Of a stretch of 64,000 nt of DNA, positions 1 to 9,129 are shown piece by piece (position 1 is the stretch's first letter; the number at the start of each line of letters is the position of its first letter). The notes beneath the pieces are model-generated. The model did not search any database. It saw nothing but the letters and a program-made list of their open reading frames with translations, and was not told where the DNA came from. The DNA comes from Variovorax sp. SG517. GTDB lineage: Bacteria > Pseudomonadota > Gammaproteobacteria > Burkholderiales > Burkholderiaceae_C. The translations under genes and the position numbers were made by a program. The stretch lies in the NCBI RefSeq assembly GCF_013376045.1, contig NZ_JABMJG010000004.1, forward strand, positions 496,001 to 560,000. Direction: 5' to 3'.

Positions 1-1322
<1,322 letters not shown>

Positions 1323-1353
1323 TGGTTCGATTCCTGTCGAGTGACACGGAAAG

Positions 1354-1387
1354 TGAAAAAAGCGGCTAAATCAGCCGCTTTTTTTTC
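1354..1387 (+). terminator. Rho-independent terminator after gyrB
   Basis: An 8-bp perfect stem (AAGCGGCT/AGCCGCTT) with a short loop is followed by a run of eight T, starting 38 bp after the gyrB stop. It has A residues on the other side, so it may also serve the minus-strand gene that ends at 1504. Confidence 0.9.
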
Positions 1388-1503
1388 AGCAAACATAGGC
1401 TTAAGAGCCTGTGCGGCGAACGTGTCCTGAATCAACCGGCGCACCGCTTTCTACGAGTGCAGCGAGACATAGGAACAAGTACGGAATAGAGCGGCGCACC
1501 ACG

Positions 1504-2196
1504 CTAGGTCCCGGTGCCAGTCGCAACATTTGCTCGGGCGCGATCACGCATGAGGGTAAATTGCCGGAGCATGTCTACCCTGTCATAGCCCCGGTACCAG
1601 TTCACTTCCGTATCACGGCGCCTCTCCGCCGTTTCGTGGTTGAAATCGGCTGCGAATCTTGCGCTTCCATCTACAGTGAATATGTATGGAACGCCGCCAG
1701 AATAGTGCCTGATCGCGCCAGTTCTCATCAGGACCGCTTTGCCATTCGGTGCATATTGCGCGTCGATGCGAACGACCACGAAGTTTGCGGCAACGAAATC
1801 ACGAAGCGCTTTTGCCTGGACATCTTGGGCGCCTGAGGGATCCTCAGCCATCTTCTGCGTATGCCGGGCTTCTGGATCCCGGGGCAAGCCATAGGTATAG
1901 CGAAACTCTCCATGCTCCCCGCTGATATGGGCATCGAAGACGTGGCACCAGATGCACCACTCCGCGCCATATTCCACGAGCAAAGTCTTGCCCTCGCTAT
2001 TTGCTTTTGCCAAGGCCGCTGTGAAAAGAGCCAACTGATCGCCGCACTCATCGAAAACGCGGGCCTTTCCATTGCGACACTGGGGGTCGATCCGCTCCGG
2101 AAAGCTGACATACGCCCTTGGCAAGTTCTCCGAATCCTGGCTGCACGCAGCCAGCAATGCGATGAGAACCGCTACCCAAATCCATTTCCTTCTCAT
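1504..2196 (-). CDS. thioredoxin-fold lipoprotein with CxxC motif
   Basis: A 230-residue exported lipoprotein. The N-terminus MRRKWIWVAVLIALLAAC is a lipoprotein signal with the acylated cysteine at 18. The start at 2196 is preferred because a good Shine-Dalgarno (AGGGAGAGG) lies just upstream; the frame stays open for 25 more codons. The mature part has a thioredoxin-like segment, LLVEYGAEWCIWCHVF, with a C81-x-x-C84 pair. The CxWCH form resembles the Thioredox_7/YyaL-type N-domain more than classic thioredoxin. It is probably a periplasmic membrane-tethered thiol protein. The substrate is unknown, and no partner gene (DsbD or cytochrome c maturation) is adjacent. Codon use is a little less GC-rich than in the neighbours. 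Confidence 0.8.
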   Translation of the reverse strand: MRRKWIWVAVLIALLAACSQDSENLPRAYVSFPERIDPQCRNGKARVFDECGDQLALFTAALAKANSEGKTLLVEYGAEWCIWCHVFDAHISGEHGEFRYTYGLPRDPEARHTQKMAEDPSGAQDVQAKALRDFVAANFVVVRIDAQYAPNGKAVLMRTGAIRHYSGGVPYIFTVDGSARFAADFNHETAERRRDTEVNWYRGYDRVDMLRQFTLMRDRARANVATGTGT

Positions 2197-2513
2197 TACC
2201 CTCTCCCTGTTTTGCTTTGAATAACCCGCCTGCTTTATCGGAACGGGAGGCCGCTCCCCACGTATGGACACCGTGACCTACGAGTACCGAGACTTCGAAC
2301 GCTCCGCATTTCGCGAACTTCGCTGATCTCCCTGACAGTCATTCGCGAACTGCGCGAATCTTTCACGTTGCGTGGCCAGACTGCGGGATTTTTGAAAGTA
2401 GGCGCCAGGCCTCTGTCTCATCCGATACCGTCGAAAGAGCGCGCTACTGACGGGCGAGCCGACAGTAGCGCGCATCCTGTTCCGCTGGCGCGCAAAACAG
2501 GCGCAGCGCGGAC
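2197..2513. other. 317-bp intergenic stretch with two phased TTCGCGAA palindromes
   Basis: No credible gene is seen here. It separates two minus-strand lipoprotein genes and should hold the promoter of the thioredoxin-like gene. It contains the self-complementary octamer TTCGCGAA twice (2310-2317 and 2342-2349), each within TTCGCGAACT, 32 bp apart. That is about three helical turns and looks like a paired operator. Confidence 0.45.
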
Positions 2514-2969
2514 TTATTTGCTGCAGGTTCCCGGCGTAGCGAGGCCCAACGCCGTCACCGCCTTCTTGCCCTCGGCCTCGGGCATCACTTCAAGGTTGGC
2601 ACCGCCGACGAAAGCGCCCATCTTGATGTACTGGCGAACGAAGTAGTTCTTGCCCGTCTCGAACATCAGCTTGAGCGTGTTGGGCGAGAACTCGGATTCC
2701 GTCGCGATCTCGTGTTCCTTGCCACCCGCAACTTCCGTGCGGAAGAACACGTCGGGCGCCGACTCGCCAAGGCACTTTCCATCGACCCAGATGTCCTTCT
2801 TGAGCGCCTTTCCGACGAAGCTGTCCCGATAGACATAGAGACCGGAATTGCCCGGCGACGGTGGCGAAAACTTCTTGGCCTGCGCCGAGGCCTCCGCGCT
2901 TTCCATCTTCACGGAAGCACAACCCGTAAACAAGACGGACATCAGGGCGATAACTGCGATTTTTCTCAA
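2514..2969 (-). CDS. DUF2846-type lipoprotein
   Basis: A 151-residue predicted lipoprotein. The N-terminus MRKIAVIALMSVLFTGCASV carries a lipobox with the acylated cysteine at position 17. The body, with GLYVYRDSFVGKALKKDIWVDGKCLGE and a later GKNYFVRQYIKMG segment, matches the layout of DUF2846 proteins, which are small lipoproteins with a beta-rich domain. No enzymatic motif is visible. It would sit in the outer membrane or periplasmic leaflet. It stands alone, with 317 bp downstream and 264 bp upstream that are gene-free. The function of the family is not established. Confidence 0.8.
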   Translation of the reverse strand: MRKIAVIALMSVLFTGCASVKMESAEASAQAKKFSPPSPGNSGLYVYRDSFVGKALKKDIWVDGKCLGESAPDVFFRTEVAGGKEHEIATESEFSPNTLKLMFETGKNYFVRQYIKMGAFVGGANLEVMPEAEGKKAVTALGLATPGTCSK

Positions 2970-3233
2970 GATCCCTCCGATTGAGCAATTGAAGTTGCTT
3001 TACGCCGAAAGGGTGACGACCGCTTCGGCGGATGAAATGTAACTTCGTTCTGGGAGCATTCGGTCGACCGGGCCCACCATGCCCCATCGAGTGCACGGAC
3101 GCCTTCGTTGTTCGACGGAGCGACCAAGCCCCAGATCAATCTTGAATGTGCTGGCGTGAGGCCAGACCGCGAGTTTTCGGCAAGTGCCAACACGACAGCA
3201 ATCAACCAAACGCCCGGCTCGCCCGGGCGTTTG

Positions 3234-3668
3234 TCATTGCAGGCGCAGCGTCGTGGCGCGCGCGCCTTCGGAGCAGGGCCCATCCGAGTATTCAGCCTCG
3301 CCGGACGGCGTCACGCACTTGGTCACCTCCAGGCGCACAGGCTTTGCCACGACGGGTGAAAGTTCGGCCGGCTGTGGCTGTTCGATGCGGCGAGCCACGG
3401 GCACGACGGCAGCCATCCGCACCGGCGCCTCGACCCCGGCCGGTTCCGGGGCCGGCGTAGAGGTCCGCAGCGGCGCCTGGACAACGGCGGGCATCACGGT
3501 CACCTGAGCCGCGGCGCGGGCGGCACTTTCCTTCACCAGGTCGGTCAGCGTCACATAGAAGAGAAACATCGCCACCAGCACGACGGCGATGCACGGCGCC
3601 CAGTAGCGGCGGGAGTCCCCGACCTCGGGCGCCCGGCCGCCCACCCGGCCATTCAGCGCCGCGGCCAT
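3234..3668 (-). CDS. single-pass membrane protein with DUF4124-like C-terminus
   Basis: 144 residues. A cytoplasmic N-terminus of about 24 residues precedes one membrane helix (about 25-47, APCIAVVLVAMFLFYVTL). A long Pro/Ala/Val-rich linker follows, then a short C-terminal cysteine-paired block (KCVTPSGEAEYSDGPCSEGA) that resembles the DUF4124 repeat found in periplasmic proteins. The topology suggests an envelope-anchored periplasmic tail. It is the last gene of a three-gene minus-strand set; its start overlaps the end of the preceding gene by 16 bp, which suggests translational coupling. The function is unknown. Confidence 0.7.
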   Translation of the reverse strand: MAAALNGRVGGRAPEVGDSRRYWAPCIAVVLVAMFLFYVTLTDLVKESAARAAAQVTVMPAVVQAPLRTSTPAPEPAGVEAPVRMAAVVPVARRIEQPQPAELSPVVAKPVRLEVTKCVTPSGEAEYSDGPCSEGARATTLRLQ

Positions 3669-3910
3669 GACAGGCCTCCTTTCTGCAGTGCGCCCGCCAG
3701 CCTGGCGATACCGCCGGTGCCGCTCGCGGCCCGCCCGACCAGCGCACCGCCAGCCGCGCCGATGGCGATCCGCGCCAGGAACGAGCGGCTGCGTCCCGCC
3801 GCCAGCAGCAGCAACACACCCGCGGCGAGCACCGCGAGATGCTCGCCCGGGTAGTCGGCGCGCTGGGCGTCGACTCTCTTGAACTCATTGATCGTCGATT
3901 CGATGCTCAT
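3653..3910 (-). CDS. small membrane protein with glycine-rich segment
   Basis: 85 residues. An amphipathic N-terminus (MSIESTINEFKRVDAQRADY) leads into a hydrophobic helix (about 26-42) and a second Gly/Ala-rich hydrophobic region (about 46-66, IAIGAAGGALVGRAASG) that resembles glycine-zipper membrane segments. A strong Shine-Dalgarno (AAGGAG) lies 8 bp before the ATG. The ATG overlaps the stop of the upstream 73-residue frame (ATGA). No characterised family is recognised. It is probably an inner-membrane protein of unknown function. Confidence 0.6.
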   Translation of the reverse strand: MSIESTINEFKRVDAQRADYPGEHLAVLAAGVLLLLAAGRSRSFLARIAIGAAGGALVGRAASGTGGIARLAGALQKGGLSWPRR

Positions 3911-4128
3911 GGCTGAAGCTCCTTGTTGATCCTTGCTCCAGCCATTGATATCGCGAGCGCCAACGCACCGCTGTAGGCCTGCACCAATGCAGCGCTGCAG
4001 ACTTCGACGCCAGGCAGCCTCCAGGCGGCGCGCACAAACGACGCAGAAAAGACGCGGAAAAGGGGCGAAACCGTCCGATCAGGGTTTTCGTGGAGGCGGT
4101 CGGCAAATCCATCGTGGATGCGCGTCAC
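3907..4128 (-). CDS. small hypothetical protein, GTG start
   Basis: 73 residues from a GTG at 4128. The frame is open further upstream with no ATG, so the true start could be another rare codon. It ends in an ATGA overlap with the next gene and has GC-rich third positions typical of this genome; these are the two reasons to believe it is real. The middle (VFSASFVRAAWRLPGVEVCSAALVQAYSGALALAISM) is moderately hydrophobic. No motif or family is recognised. A competing frame at 3885-4112 has poorer composition. Confidence 0.4.
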   Translation of the reverse strand: MTRIHDGFADRLHENPDRTVSPLFRVFSASFVRAAWRLPGVEVCSAALVQAYSGALALAISMAGARINKELQP

Positions 4129-4270
4129 AAGGCCGCCATCAGCTATGAAAACAATAGCATTCAGTTCCGATCCGCAGATCGTTCCTCGTAAACGCTATAT
4201 CTAGCCCGACTCTTGCTAAGCAAAATCCCCGACGGATTTCACGTCACGCAAGATCGAGGACCTCACAGCA

Positions 4271-4792
4271 ATGAAACCTATGCGTCTCCGCCGGCCGCTG
4301 GCCGCGCTGGTATTGGGCGGTACCGCAGCTTTCCTCGGGGCCGTGACTTCGGCCCATGCGTTCTCGAACCCGCCCATCCAGGTGGCGCAGGGCATCGAAT
4401 ACATGTGCGGCGGCGCCGCGAAGGACGAGGCCGCGTTCATGGAAATGGTGTCGCCGCGCTGGGCCGCGACCATCGAACTGGGCATCAGCGACGGCAAGGG
4501 CGCGCAGCGGCCCGGCTTTCCCGCCAAGGCGGGAATCGAGGTGCGCCAGAAGTACACCGGCCAGGTCGTGATGAACGTGGAATCGCAGAGTCCCTTCATG
4601 CTCGCGCGCCTCAATCCGGGCGCGTACGACGTGAACGTGACGCTCGGCGGCCTCACGCTGACGCAGTCGCTGGTGGTGATCGCCGGCGTGCCGGCGCGCG
4701 CATCGTTCATCTGGCCGTCGAACTTCGACATGGCCTCGGTGATGCCGCCGCAAACTCAGACGCTGGCGCAGACTTCTTCCGCCGCCCGCTGA
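4271..4792 (+). CDS. secreted protein, first of a tandem paralog pair
   Basis: 173 residues with a Sec signal peptide (cleavage after TSAHA, about residue 30). The mature part contains NPPIQVAQGIEYMCGG, then MVSPRWAATIEL, and a beta-rich domain ending in PFMLARLNPGAYDVNVTLGG. That last segment resembles the end of a carboxypeptidase-regulatory-like or CNA-B beta sandwich. The next gene is a clear paralog with the same order of motifs. One unpaired Cys lies in the conserved YMCGG segment (YMSGG in the paralog). It is a periplasmic or secreted protein of unknown role. An ATG two codons downstream (MRLRR) is an alternative start. Confidence 0.75.
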   Translation: MKPMRLRRPLAALVLGGTAAFLGAVTSAHAFSNPPIQVAQGIEYMCGGAAKDEAAFMEMVSPRWAATIELGISDGKGAQRPGFPAKAGIEVRQKYTGQVVMNVESQSPFMLARLNPGAYDVNVTLGGLTLTQSLVVIAGVPARASFIWPSNFDMASVMPPQTQTLAQTSSAAR

Positions 4793-4819
4793 GAAGCGGC
4801 GAACGAGCACGCAGGTAGA

Positions 4820-4852
4820 CGGGCACGCCGCATGGCGTGCCCGCTCCTTTCC
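4820..4852 (+). terminator. hairpin between the secreted paralogs
   Basis: A 9-10-bp perfect GC-rich stem (GGGCACGCC/GGCGTGCCC, loop GCAT) is followed by CTCCTTT. The weak T-tract could give partial termination between the two paralogous genes. Confidence 0.55.
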
Positions 4853-4931
4853 CAGGTCAGCCTTTCCTAAGCCGCGCGCCGCAAAGTGGCGCCGTGGCTT
4901 TCGCCACGCAAGGAAAGAAAGGACTCAGACC

Positions 4932-5423
4932 ATGACCCCCCGTTTTCCATCACTGCGCGCCGCGCGGCCGCTGGCGGCTGCGATGTTCTGCGGCGCGGTC
5001 CTGCTCGGCGCGCTCTCGACGGCCCAGGCAACTGTGAATCCGCCGATCTACATGGCGCACGGTGTCGAGTACATGAGCGGAGGCATCGGCAGCGACGAGG
5101 CCCAGCTGATGGAGACGGTGTCGCCGCGCTGGCCCGCGACCTTCGAGTTCGCGATCAAGGACCACAAGGGCGCCGATTTCGCGGCCAACGTGCACGTGAC
5201 GGTGCGCGACAGCAGCGGCACGGCGCTGCTCGACAACGTGGTGTCGGGCGGCCCGTTCATGGTGGCGCGGCTGGACCCGGGCAACTACGAGGTCGAGGCG
5301 CGCATCGGCAGCCAGGTGCTGAAGCAGGAGCTGCGCGTGCCGCAGGGCGGACCGGCCAAGGCGACCTTCGTCTGGCCCGCCGGCACCGACATGGCCTCGG
5401 CCGGCACGCGGCCGGTGCAGTAG
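4932..5423 (+). CDS. secreted protein, second of a tandem paralog pair
   Basis: 163 residues with a Sec signal peptide (cleavage near STAQA, about residue 36). It shares the backbone NPPIYMAHGVEYMSGG, then METVSPRWPATFEFAI, and PFMVARLDPGNYEVEARIGSQ with the preceding protein, so the two arose by duplication. A beta-sandwich fold is likely from the alternating pattern and the terminal LDPGNYEVEA segment. A purine-rich ribosome-binding region (AGGAAAGAAAGGA) lies just upstream of the ATG. The function is unknown; the pair may be co-transcribed past the intervening hairpin. Confidence 0.75.
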   Translation: MTPRFPSLRAARPLAAAMFCGAVLLGALSTAQATVNPPIYMAHGVEYMSGGIGSDEAQLMETVSPRWPATFEFAIKDHKGADFAANVHVTVRDSSGTALLDNVVSGGPFMVARLDPGNYEVEARIGSQVLKQELRVPQGGPAKATFVWPAGTDMASAGTRPVQ

Positions 5424-5513
5424 CGCGGGACAAGTGAGCGCCGGCACGCATCGGGCTGGCGCACAATCCGAGGGTTGGGCCATGCTGCAAGGCTTGCTAT
5501 CCGGGCGCTGTCC

Positions 5514-5530
5514 GCTATAGAAAAAATAGC
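5514..5530. repeat. short GCTAT...ATAGC palindrome
   Basis: GCTAT-AGAAAAA-ATAGC, a five-bp inverted repeat with an A-rich loop. It is related to copies at 49030-49054 and 53508-53524. It lies in the gap before the metallophosphoesterase gene. Confidence 0.5.
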
Positions 5531-5617
5531 GACCGACGCGCTTCGCGGTGTCTTGAATGCGCGGCATGCGCCTTGCACATGCCTTGTCCCCGGGCAGTGC
5601 CCGACCCCATTGCCCCG

Positions 5618-6808
5618 ATGCCGATCCGTCCCCTGAGCGCGCTGACCGCGCTGTTGCACGTCTATATCGCGCTGCGCCTGCTGCCCGCGCTGGCGACGCT
5701 CACGCCCGCATGGCCGCTGGCGCTGCTCGCGCTGGTGGTGTCGGCGGCGACGATTCCCCTGCCTTTCGTTTCGCGCCGGCGCGGGCGGGAGGGCGCCGGC
5801 AACGGAAACCTGCTCAAGTGGACCGGCCTGATCAGCATGGGCTGGTTCTCCTCGATGTTCGTGCTGACGCTGGTGCGCGACGCCGGCCTGGCCCTGACCT
5901 GGCTGGCGGGCGCTGTGGGCGGCATCCAGGTGCAGTGGAACGCGCTGCTGCCGTGGAGTGCGCTGGCGGTGCTGGCGCTGGCCACGGCAACGTCGGCGAT
6001 CGGTTTTTTCAATGCGCGCCGCACGGCCGGCGTGAAGCGGGTGGAAGTGCCCATCCGCGGCCTGCCGCAGGCGCTCCAGGGCTTCAGCATCGCGCAGCTC
6101 AGCGACATCCACGTGGGTCCGACGATCCGCAACACCTACATCCAGCGCATCGTCGACGCGGTGAACCGCCTGGGCGCGGACGCCATCGCGATCACCGGCG
6201 ACCTGGTCGACGGCAGCGTGCCCGAGTTGCGCGAGCACATCGCGCCGCTGGCCGGGCTGCGCGCGCGGCACGGCACCTTCGTGGTCACGGGCAACCACGA
6301 GTACTACGCGGGCGCGCATGCCTGGATCGACGAGCTGCGCCGGCTGGGCCTGAAGGTGCTGCTCAACGAGCACGTGGTGCTGCAGACGCGCAACGTGCGC
6401 GGCGCACAGACCGATGAAGAGCTCTTCGAGAGCGCGCTGGTGCTCGCCGGCGTGACCGACTTCACCGCCGGGCACTTCGACGCGGCGCATGCCAGCGATC
6501 CGCACCTGGCGCTGCACGACGCCCCCCCGCTGGTGCACACGCGCGTGCTGCTCGCGCACCAGCCGCGCAGCGCGCCGCTGGCGGCCGCGGCGGGCTACCA
6601 GCTGCAGCTGTCGGGCCACACGCACGGCGGCCAGTTCTTTCCGTGGAATCTTTTCGTGCCGATGCAGCAGCCCTTCACGGCCGGCCTGCACCGCTTGCAC
6701 GACATGTGGGTCTACGTGAGCCGGGGCACCGGCTACTGGGGCCCGCCCAAGCGCTTTGGCGCGCCCTCGGAGATCACGCTGCTGACGCTGGTGCCGGCGA
6801 AGTCCTGA
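5618..6808 (+). CDS. membrane-anchored metallophosphoesterase
   Basis: 396 residues from the ATG at 5618 (MPIRPLSALTALLHVYIALRLL); the frame is open upstream to a TTG at 5573. About four hydrophobic helices occupy residues 1-140. A calcineurin-like phosphoesterase domain follows with all the dimetal motifs: DIH (LSDIHVG), GDLVDG, GNHEYY, AHQP and GHTHGGQFFP. The architecture matches the YkuE/YaeI group of membrane-tethered phosphoesterases. The substrate is unknown; some relatives act on UDP-diacylglucosamine or other phospho-lipids. It converges on the phasin-like gene with only 16 bp between the stops. Confidence 0.9.
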   Translation: MPIRPLSALTALLHVYIALRLLPALATLTPAWPLALLALVVSAATIPLPFVSRRRGREGAGNGNLLKWTGLISMGWFSSMFVLTLVRDAGLALTWLAGAVGGIQVQWNALLPWSALAVLALATATSAIGFFNARRTAGVKRVEVPIRGLPQALQGFSIAQLSDIHVGPTIRNTYIQRIVDAVNRLGADAIAITGDLVDGSVPELREHIAPLAGLRARHGTFVVTGNHEYYAGAHAWIDELRRLGLKVLLNEHVVLQTRNVRGAQTDEELFESALVLAGVTDFTAGHFDAAHASDPHLALHDAPPLVHTRVLLAHQPRSAPLAAAAGYQLQLSGHTHGGQFFPWNLFVPMQQPFTAGLHRLHDMWVYVSRGTGYWGPPKRFGAPSEITLLTLVPAKS

Positions 6809-6824
6809 ACCTGAAGGAAGAGGC

Positions 6825-7331
6825 TCAGGACTCTTCGAGCCCCGACAGCCGCCGTGCGTTGGACGTGGCGGCGGCGTGGATGGGCGTGAGGCCCTGCCTT
6901 GCGATGCGCGCCGCGATCGCGGGCAGCTCGCTCGCCGCATCGACCGTGTCCGCGGCCGATTGCACGAAGGCATCGCCATGCGCGGCCGCCTGCGCCGGCG
7001 TGACGCTGCCCGCGAGCGAGAAGAAGGCCGTCGTGCTCTGCAGCCATTGCTGGAGCACGCGGTTGGCGAGCGAGAAATGGCTGCTGTGCCATTGCCTGGC
7101 CATCGCCATGCCCGATTCGCTCGCGGCGTCGAGCTTTTCCTGTCCCATGAGGTGGAACTCCGCGAGATCGTCGGCGCTGGGCGCGAGCCCCGCGCGGGCC
7201 ATGCGCCCGGTGCGCATGCCGATCACGAGGCCGGACGACAGCAGCATCTCGTGGGTCTTGAACGCCAGCTCGAACCACTGCTGCATGAGGGGGCCCGGGA
7301 CGCTGGCAACTGAAGAACTTGAATACGGCAT
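6825..7331 (-). CDS. phasin-like polyhydroxyalkanoate granule protein
   Basis: 168 residues, predicted all-helical and without a signal peptide. The segment QQWFELAFKTHEMLLSSGLVIGMRTGRMA followed by DLAEFHLMGQEKLDAASESG resembles PHA-granule-associated proteins of Burkholderiales. These are amphipathic and coat polyester granules in the cytoplasm. Identification rests on pattern memory only, so it is moderate. M16 is an alternative start. It is a single gene, convergent with the phosphoesterase, with a 174-bp gap to pagL on the other side. Confidence 0.6.
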   Translation of the reverse strand: MPYSSSSVASVPGPLMQQWFELAFKTHEMLLSSGLVIGMRTGRMARAGLAPSADDLAEFHLMGQEKLDAASESGMAMARQWHSSHFSLANRVLQQWLQSTTAFFSLAGSVTPAQAAAHGDAFVQSAADTVDAASELPAIAARIARQGLTPIHAAATSNARRLSGLEES

Positions 7332-7505
7332 GGCGAAGAAGACCGCGCTCGAGCGCGTGGAGAAGGGGTCGGGCCACTATAGGCGCAGCCGGGCGGCAGA
7401 GGTTTGCGCACACCAGGAGCGAACCTGCATTTTTGTTGATCAAGTCCTACTTTCCGATGTGGAAATTACGTGCCGGGCGAATGCCGGATGCGGCGGAAAT
7501 TGAAG

Positions 7506-8126
7506 ATGAGCTTCTCGTTCCCGCTTAGTGCATTCATGCCCCGCATCATGAGATTTCCTACCTGCGTGTCCCTTGCCGGAGCAGCCCTTTTTGCCGGCCT
7601 GCTCGGCCTGTCGGGCACCACGGCCCACGCGTTCGAAGACAGCGCGCGCGGCTTCTATGCCGAAGGCGGCCGCGCCCCGCACGGCGACATGGGCAGCACC
7701 AATTCGGCCACCGTGGGCATGACCATTCCCTGGTCGTTCCGCCAGCCGGTCCACGAGGGTGCGCTCACCACCTACTGGGACGTCTTTCTGAGCAACTGGC
7801 ATGCACCGGCGCTGGGCGACGGCCCGCACGACTACGCGCAGATCGGCGCGATCTACACCTGGCGCTACCGCTTCGACCACGGCGGTTCGCCCTGGTTTGC
7901 CGAAGGCGGCGTGGGCGGCAGCGTGATGGACCACGTCTACCGCACGCCCGATCGCAGCTTCAGCACCGCCTTCCAGTTCACCGAGGTGATCGGCATCGGG
8001 CGCAGCTTCGGCGAGCACGGAGAACACGAACTCTCGCTGCGGCTGCAGCACTTCTCCAACGGCGGCATCAAGAAGCCGAACCCGGGCGAGAACTTCGTCC
8101 GGCTGCGCTACACGTATCACTTCTGA
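7506..8126 (+). CDS. pagL: lipid A 3-O-deacylase, PagL family
   Basis: An outer-membrane beta-barrel enzyme that removes the 3-O acyl chain of lipid A. The chosen ATG gives 206 residues with a signal peptide ending near TTAHA; ATGs at 7488, 7536 and 7548 are alternatives. The C-terminal LRLQHFSNGGIKKPNPGENFVRLRYTYHF contains the family's catalytic His-Ser pair (HFSNGG) and ends in an aromatic residue, as expected for BAM-assembled barrels. The spacing of amphipathic strands (GGRAPHGDMGSTNSATVGM, then IGAIYTWRYRF) fits an eight-stranded barrel. It would alter endotoxin structure and outer-membrane permeability. Confidence 0.88.
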   Translation: MSFSFPLSAFMPRIMRFPTCVSLAGAALFAGLLGLSGTTAHAFEDSARGFYAEGGRAPHGDMGSTNSATVGMTIPWSFRQPVHEGALTTYWDVFLSNWHAPALGDGPHDYAQIGAIYTWRYRFDHGGSPWFAEGGVGGSVMDHVYRTPDRSFSTAFQFTEVIGIGRSFGEHGEHELSLRLQHFSNGGIKKPNPGENFVRLRYTYHF

Positions 8127-8144
8127 GCACTTCCGGGCCGGGCG

Positions 8145-9110
8145 CTACCGCCCGCGGCGCAGCGGCGTGCGCAGCCGCCTGGCCCGCGCCTCCGTGACCA
8201 GATAGCCCAGCGTGGCCACGGCCAGCGGCAGCAGGTAGTAGAGGCCGCGATAGGCCAGCAGCGCGCCGAGCAGCTGCGCCTGAGGCACCTGGTGCGAGAG
8301 CAGCGTCACGAACACCGCCTCGAGCACGCCGAGCCCCGCCGGCACGTGCGTGATGACGCCGGCCACCGCCGCAACCAGCAGCACCGCGAGCACCTGTACG
8401 TACGCCACCTGCCCCTGCAGCAGGAACCAGATCACGCCGCCGATCAGCGACCAGTTGGCGCACGACATCGCCAGCTGCAGCAGCGCCATCGCGAACCCCG
8501 GCATCCTGAATTCATGGCCGCGCACGCGCCATGCGCGCCCCCGCGAGGTGGCGCACAGCACCAGGTAGGCCAGGGCCGCCGTCAGCAGCACCGCACCGAG
8601 GATGCGCAGGCCTTCGCTGTCGATCTTCCATTCGGGCGGCAGCGCCATCGGCCAGAAGCAGAAGGCCGCGCCGGCCACCACCAGGTAGCCCAGCCAGTTG
8701 GTCAGCATGCTGAAGCCGAGCACGCGCGTGATGGTGTGGTTCGCGAGGCCGAGGCGCGAATAGAGCCGGTAGCGGAACGCCACGCCGCCCACCAGCGAGC
8801 CGAGGTTGAGGTTGAAGGCGTAGCTGATGAAGGTCACGCCCATCACGGTGCCCGTGCCGAGCCGGTGCCGCGTGAGGTGCCGCCCAAGCAGGTCGTAGGT
8901 GCTGTAGAGCGCGAAGCTGCCCGCCGCCAGCGCGGCCGCCGCGAGCAGGGCCGTGGCCGGCAGCGCGCGGATCGCGTCGAACACGTCCTCCCAGTCGATG
9001 GCGCGCGCCTGCCGCACCAGCAGCCACGCGATCAGCGCGAAGAAGCCCCACACCGCCGCACGGCGGGCCCAGGGCCACCAGCTGTGGCGCGAGAGGGCCA
9101 GGGTGCTCAT
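8145..9110 (-). CDS. ybhN: UPF0104/LPG synthase TM-type integral membrane protein (YbhN family)
   Basis: 321 residues with about eight to nine membrane helices, of the family related to the flippase domain of lysylphosphatidylglycerol synthase MprF. Typical features are SYAFNLNLGSLVGGVAFRYRLYSRLGL near residues 90-120 and HVPAGLGVLEAVFV near 255-270, the family's PxGlG-E segment. It is the last gene of a three-gene operon after a cardiolipin synthase and an EEP-family hydrolase, the same set as ybhN-ybhO-ybhP of E. coli. A role in lipid movement across the inner membrane is inferred from the family. Confidence 0.88.
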   Translation of the reverse strand: MSTLALSRHSWWPWARRAAVWGFFALIAWLLVRQARAIDWEDVFDAIRALPATALLAAAALAAGSFALYSTYDLLGRHLTRHRLGTGTVMGVTFISYAFNLNLGSLVGGVAFRYRLYSRLGLANHTITRVLGFSMLTNWLGYLVVAGAAFCFWPMALPPEWKIDSEGLRILGAVLLTAALAYLVLCATSRGRAWRVRGHEFRMPGFAMALLQLAMSCANWSLIGGVIWFLLQGQVAYVQVLAVLLVAAVAGVITHVPAGLGVLEAVFVTLLSHQVPQAQLLGALLAYRGLYYLLPLAVATLGYLVTEARARRLRTPLRRGR

Positions 9111-9129
9111 CGCGTTGCTTCCTCCGGGC

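Noticed and set aside
1411..1836. Plus-strand open frame of 141 codons opposite the thioredoxin-like gene
   Set aside because: Its composition is unlike a protein, it lacks a ribosome-binding site, and it lies antisense to a lipoprotein gene with a clear signal and CxxC motif.
3885..4112. Alternative frame for the small gene before 3910
   Set aside because: It overlaps the next start more deeply and has less typical codon use than the GTG-started frame with the ATGA junction, though neither is certain.
5285..6979. 564-codon minus-strand frame antisense to the metallophosphoesterase
   Set aside because: It is a shadow frame caused by high GC, without motif or start signal; the plus-strand protein has all metal-binding motifs.
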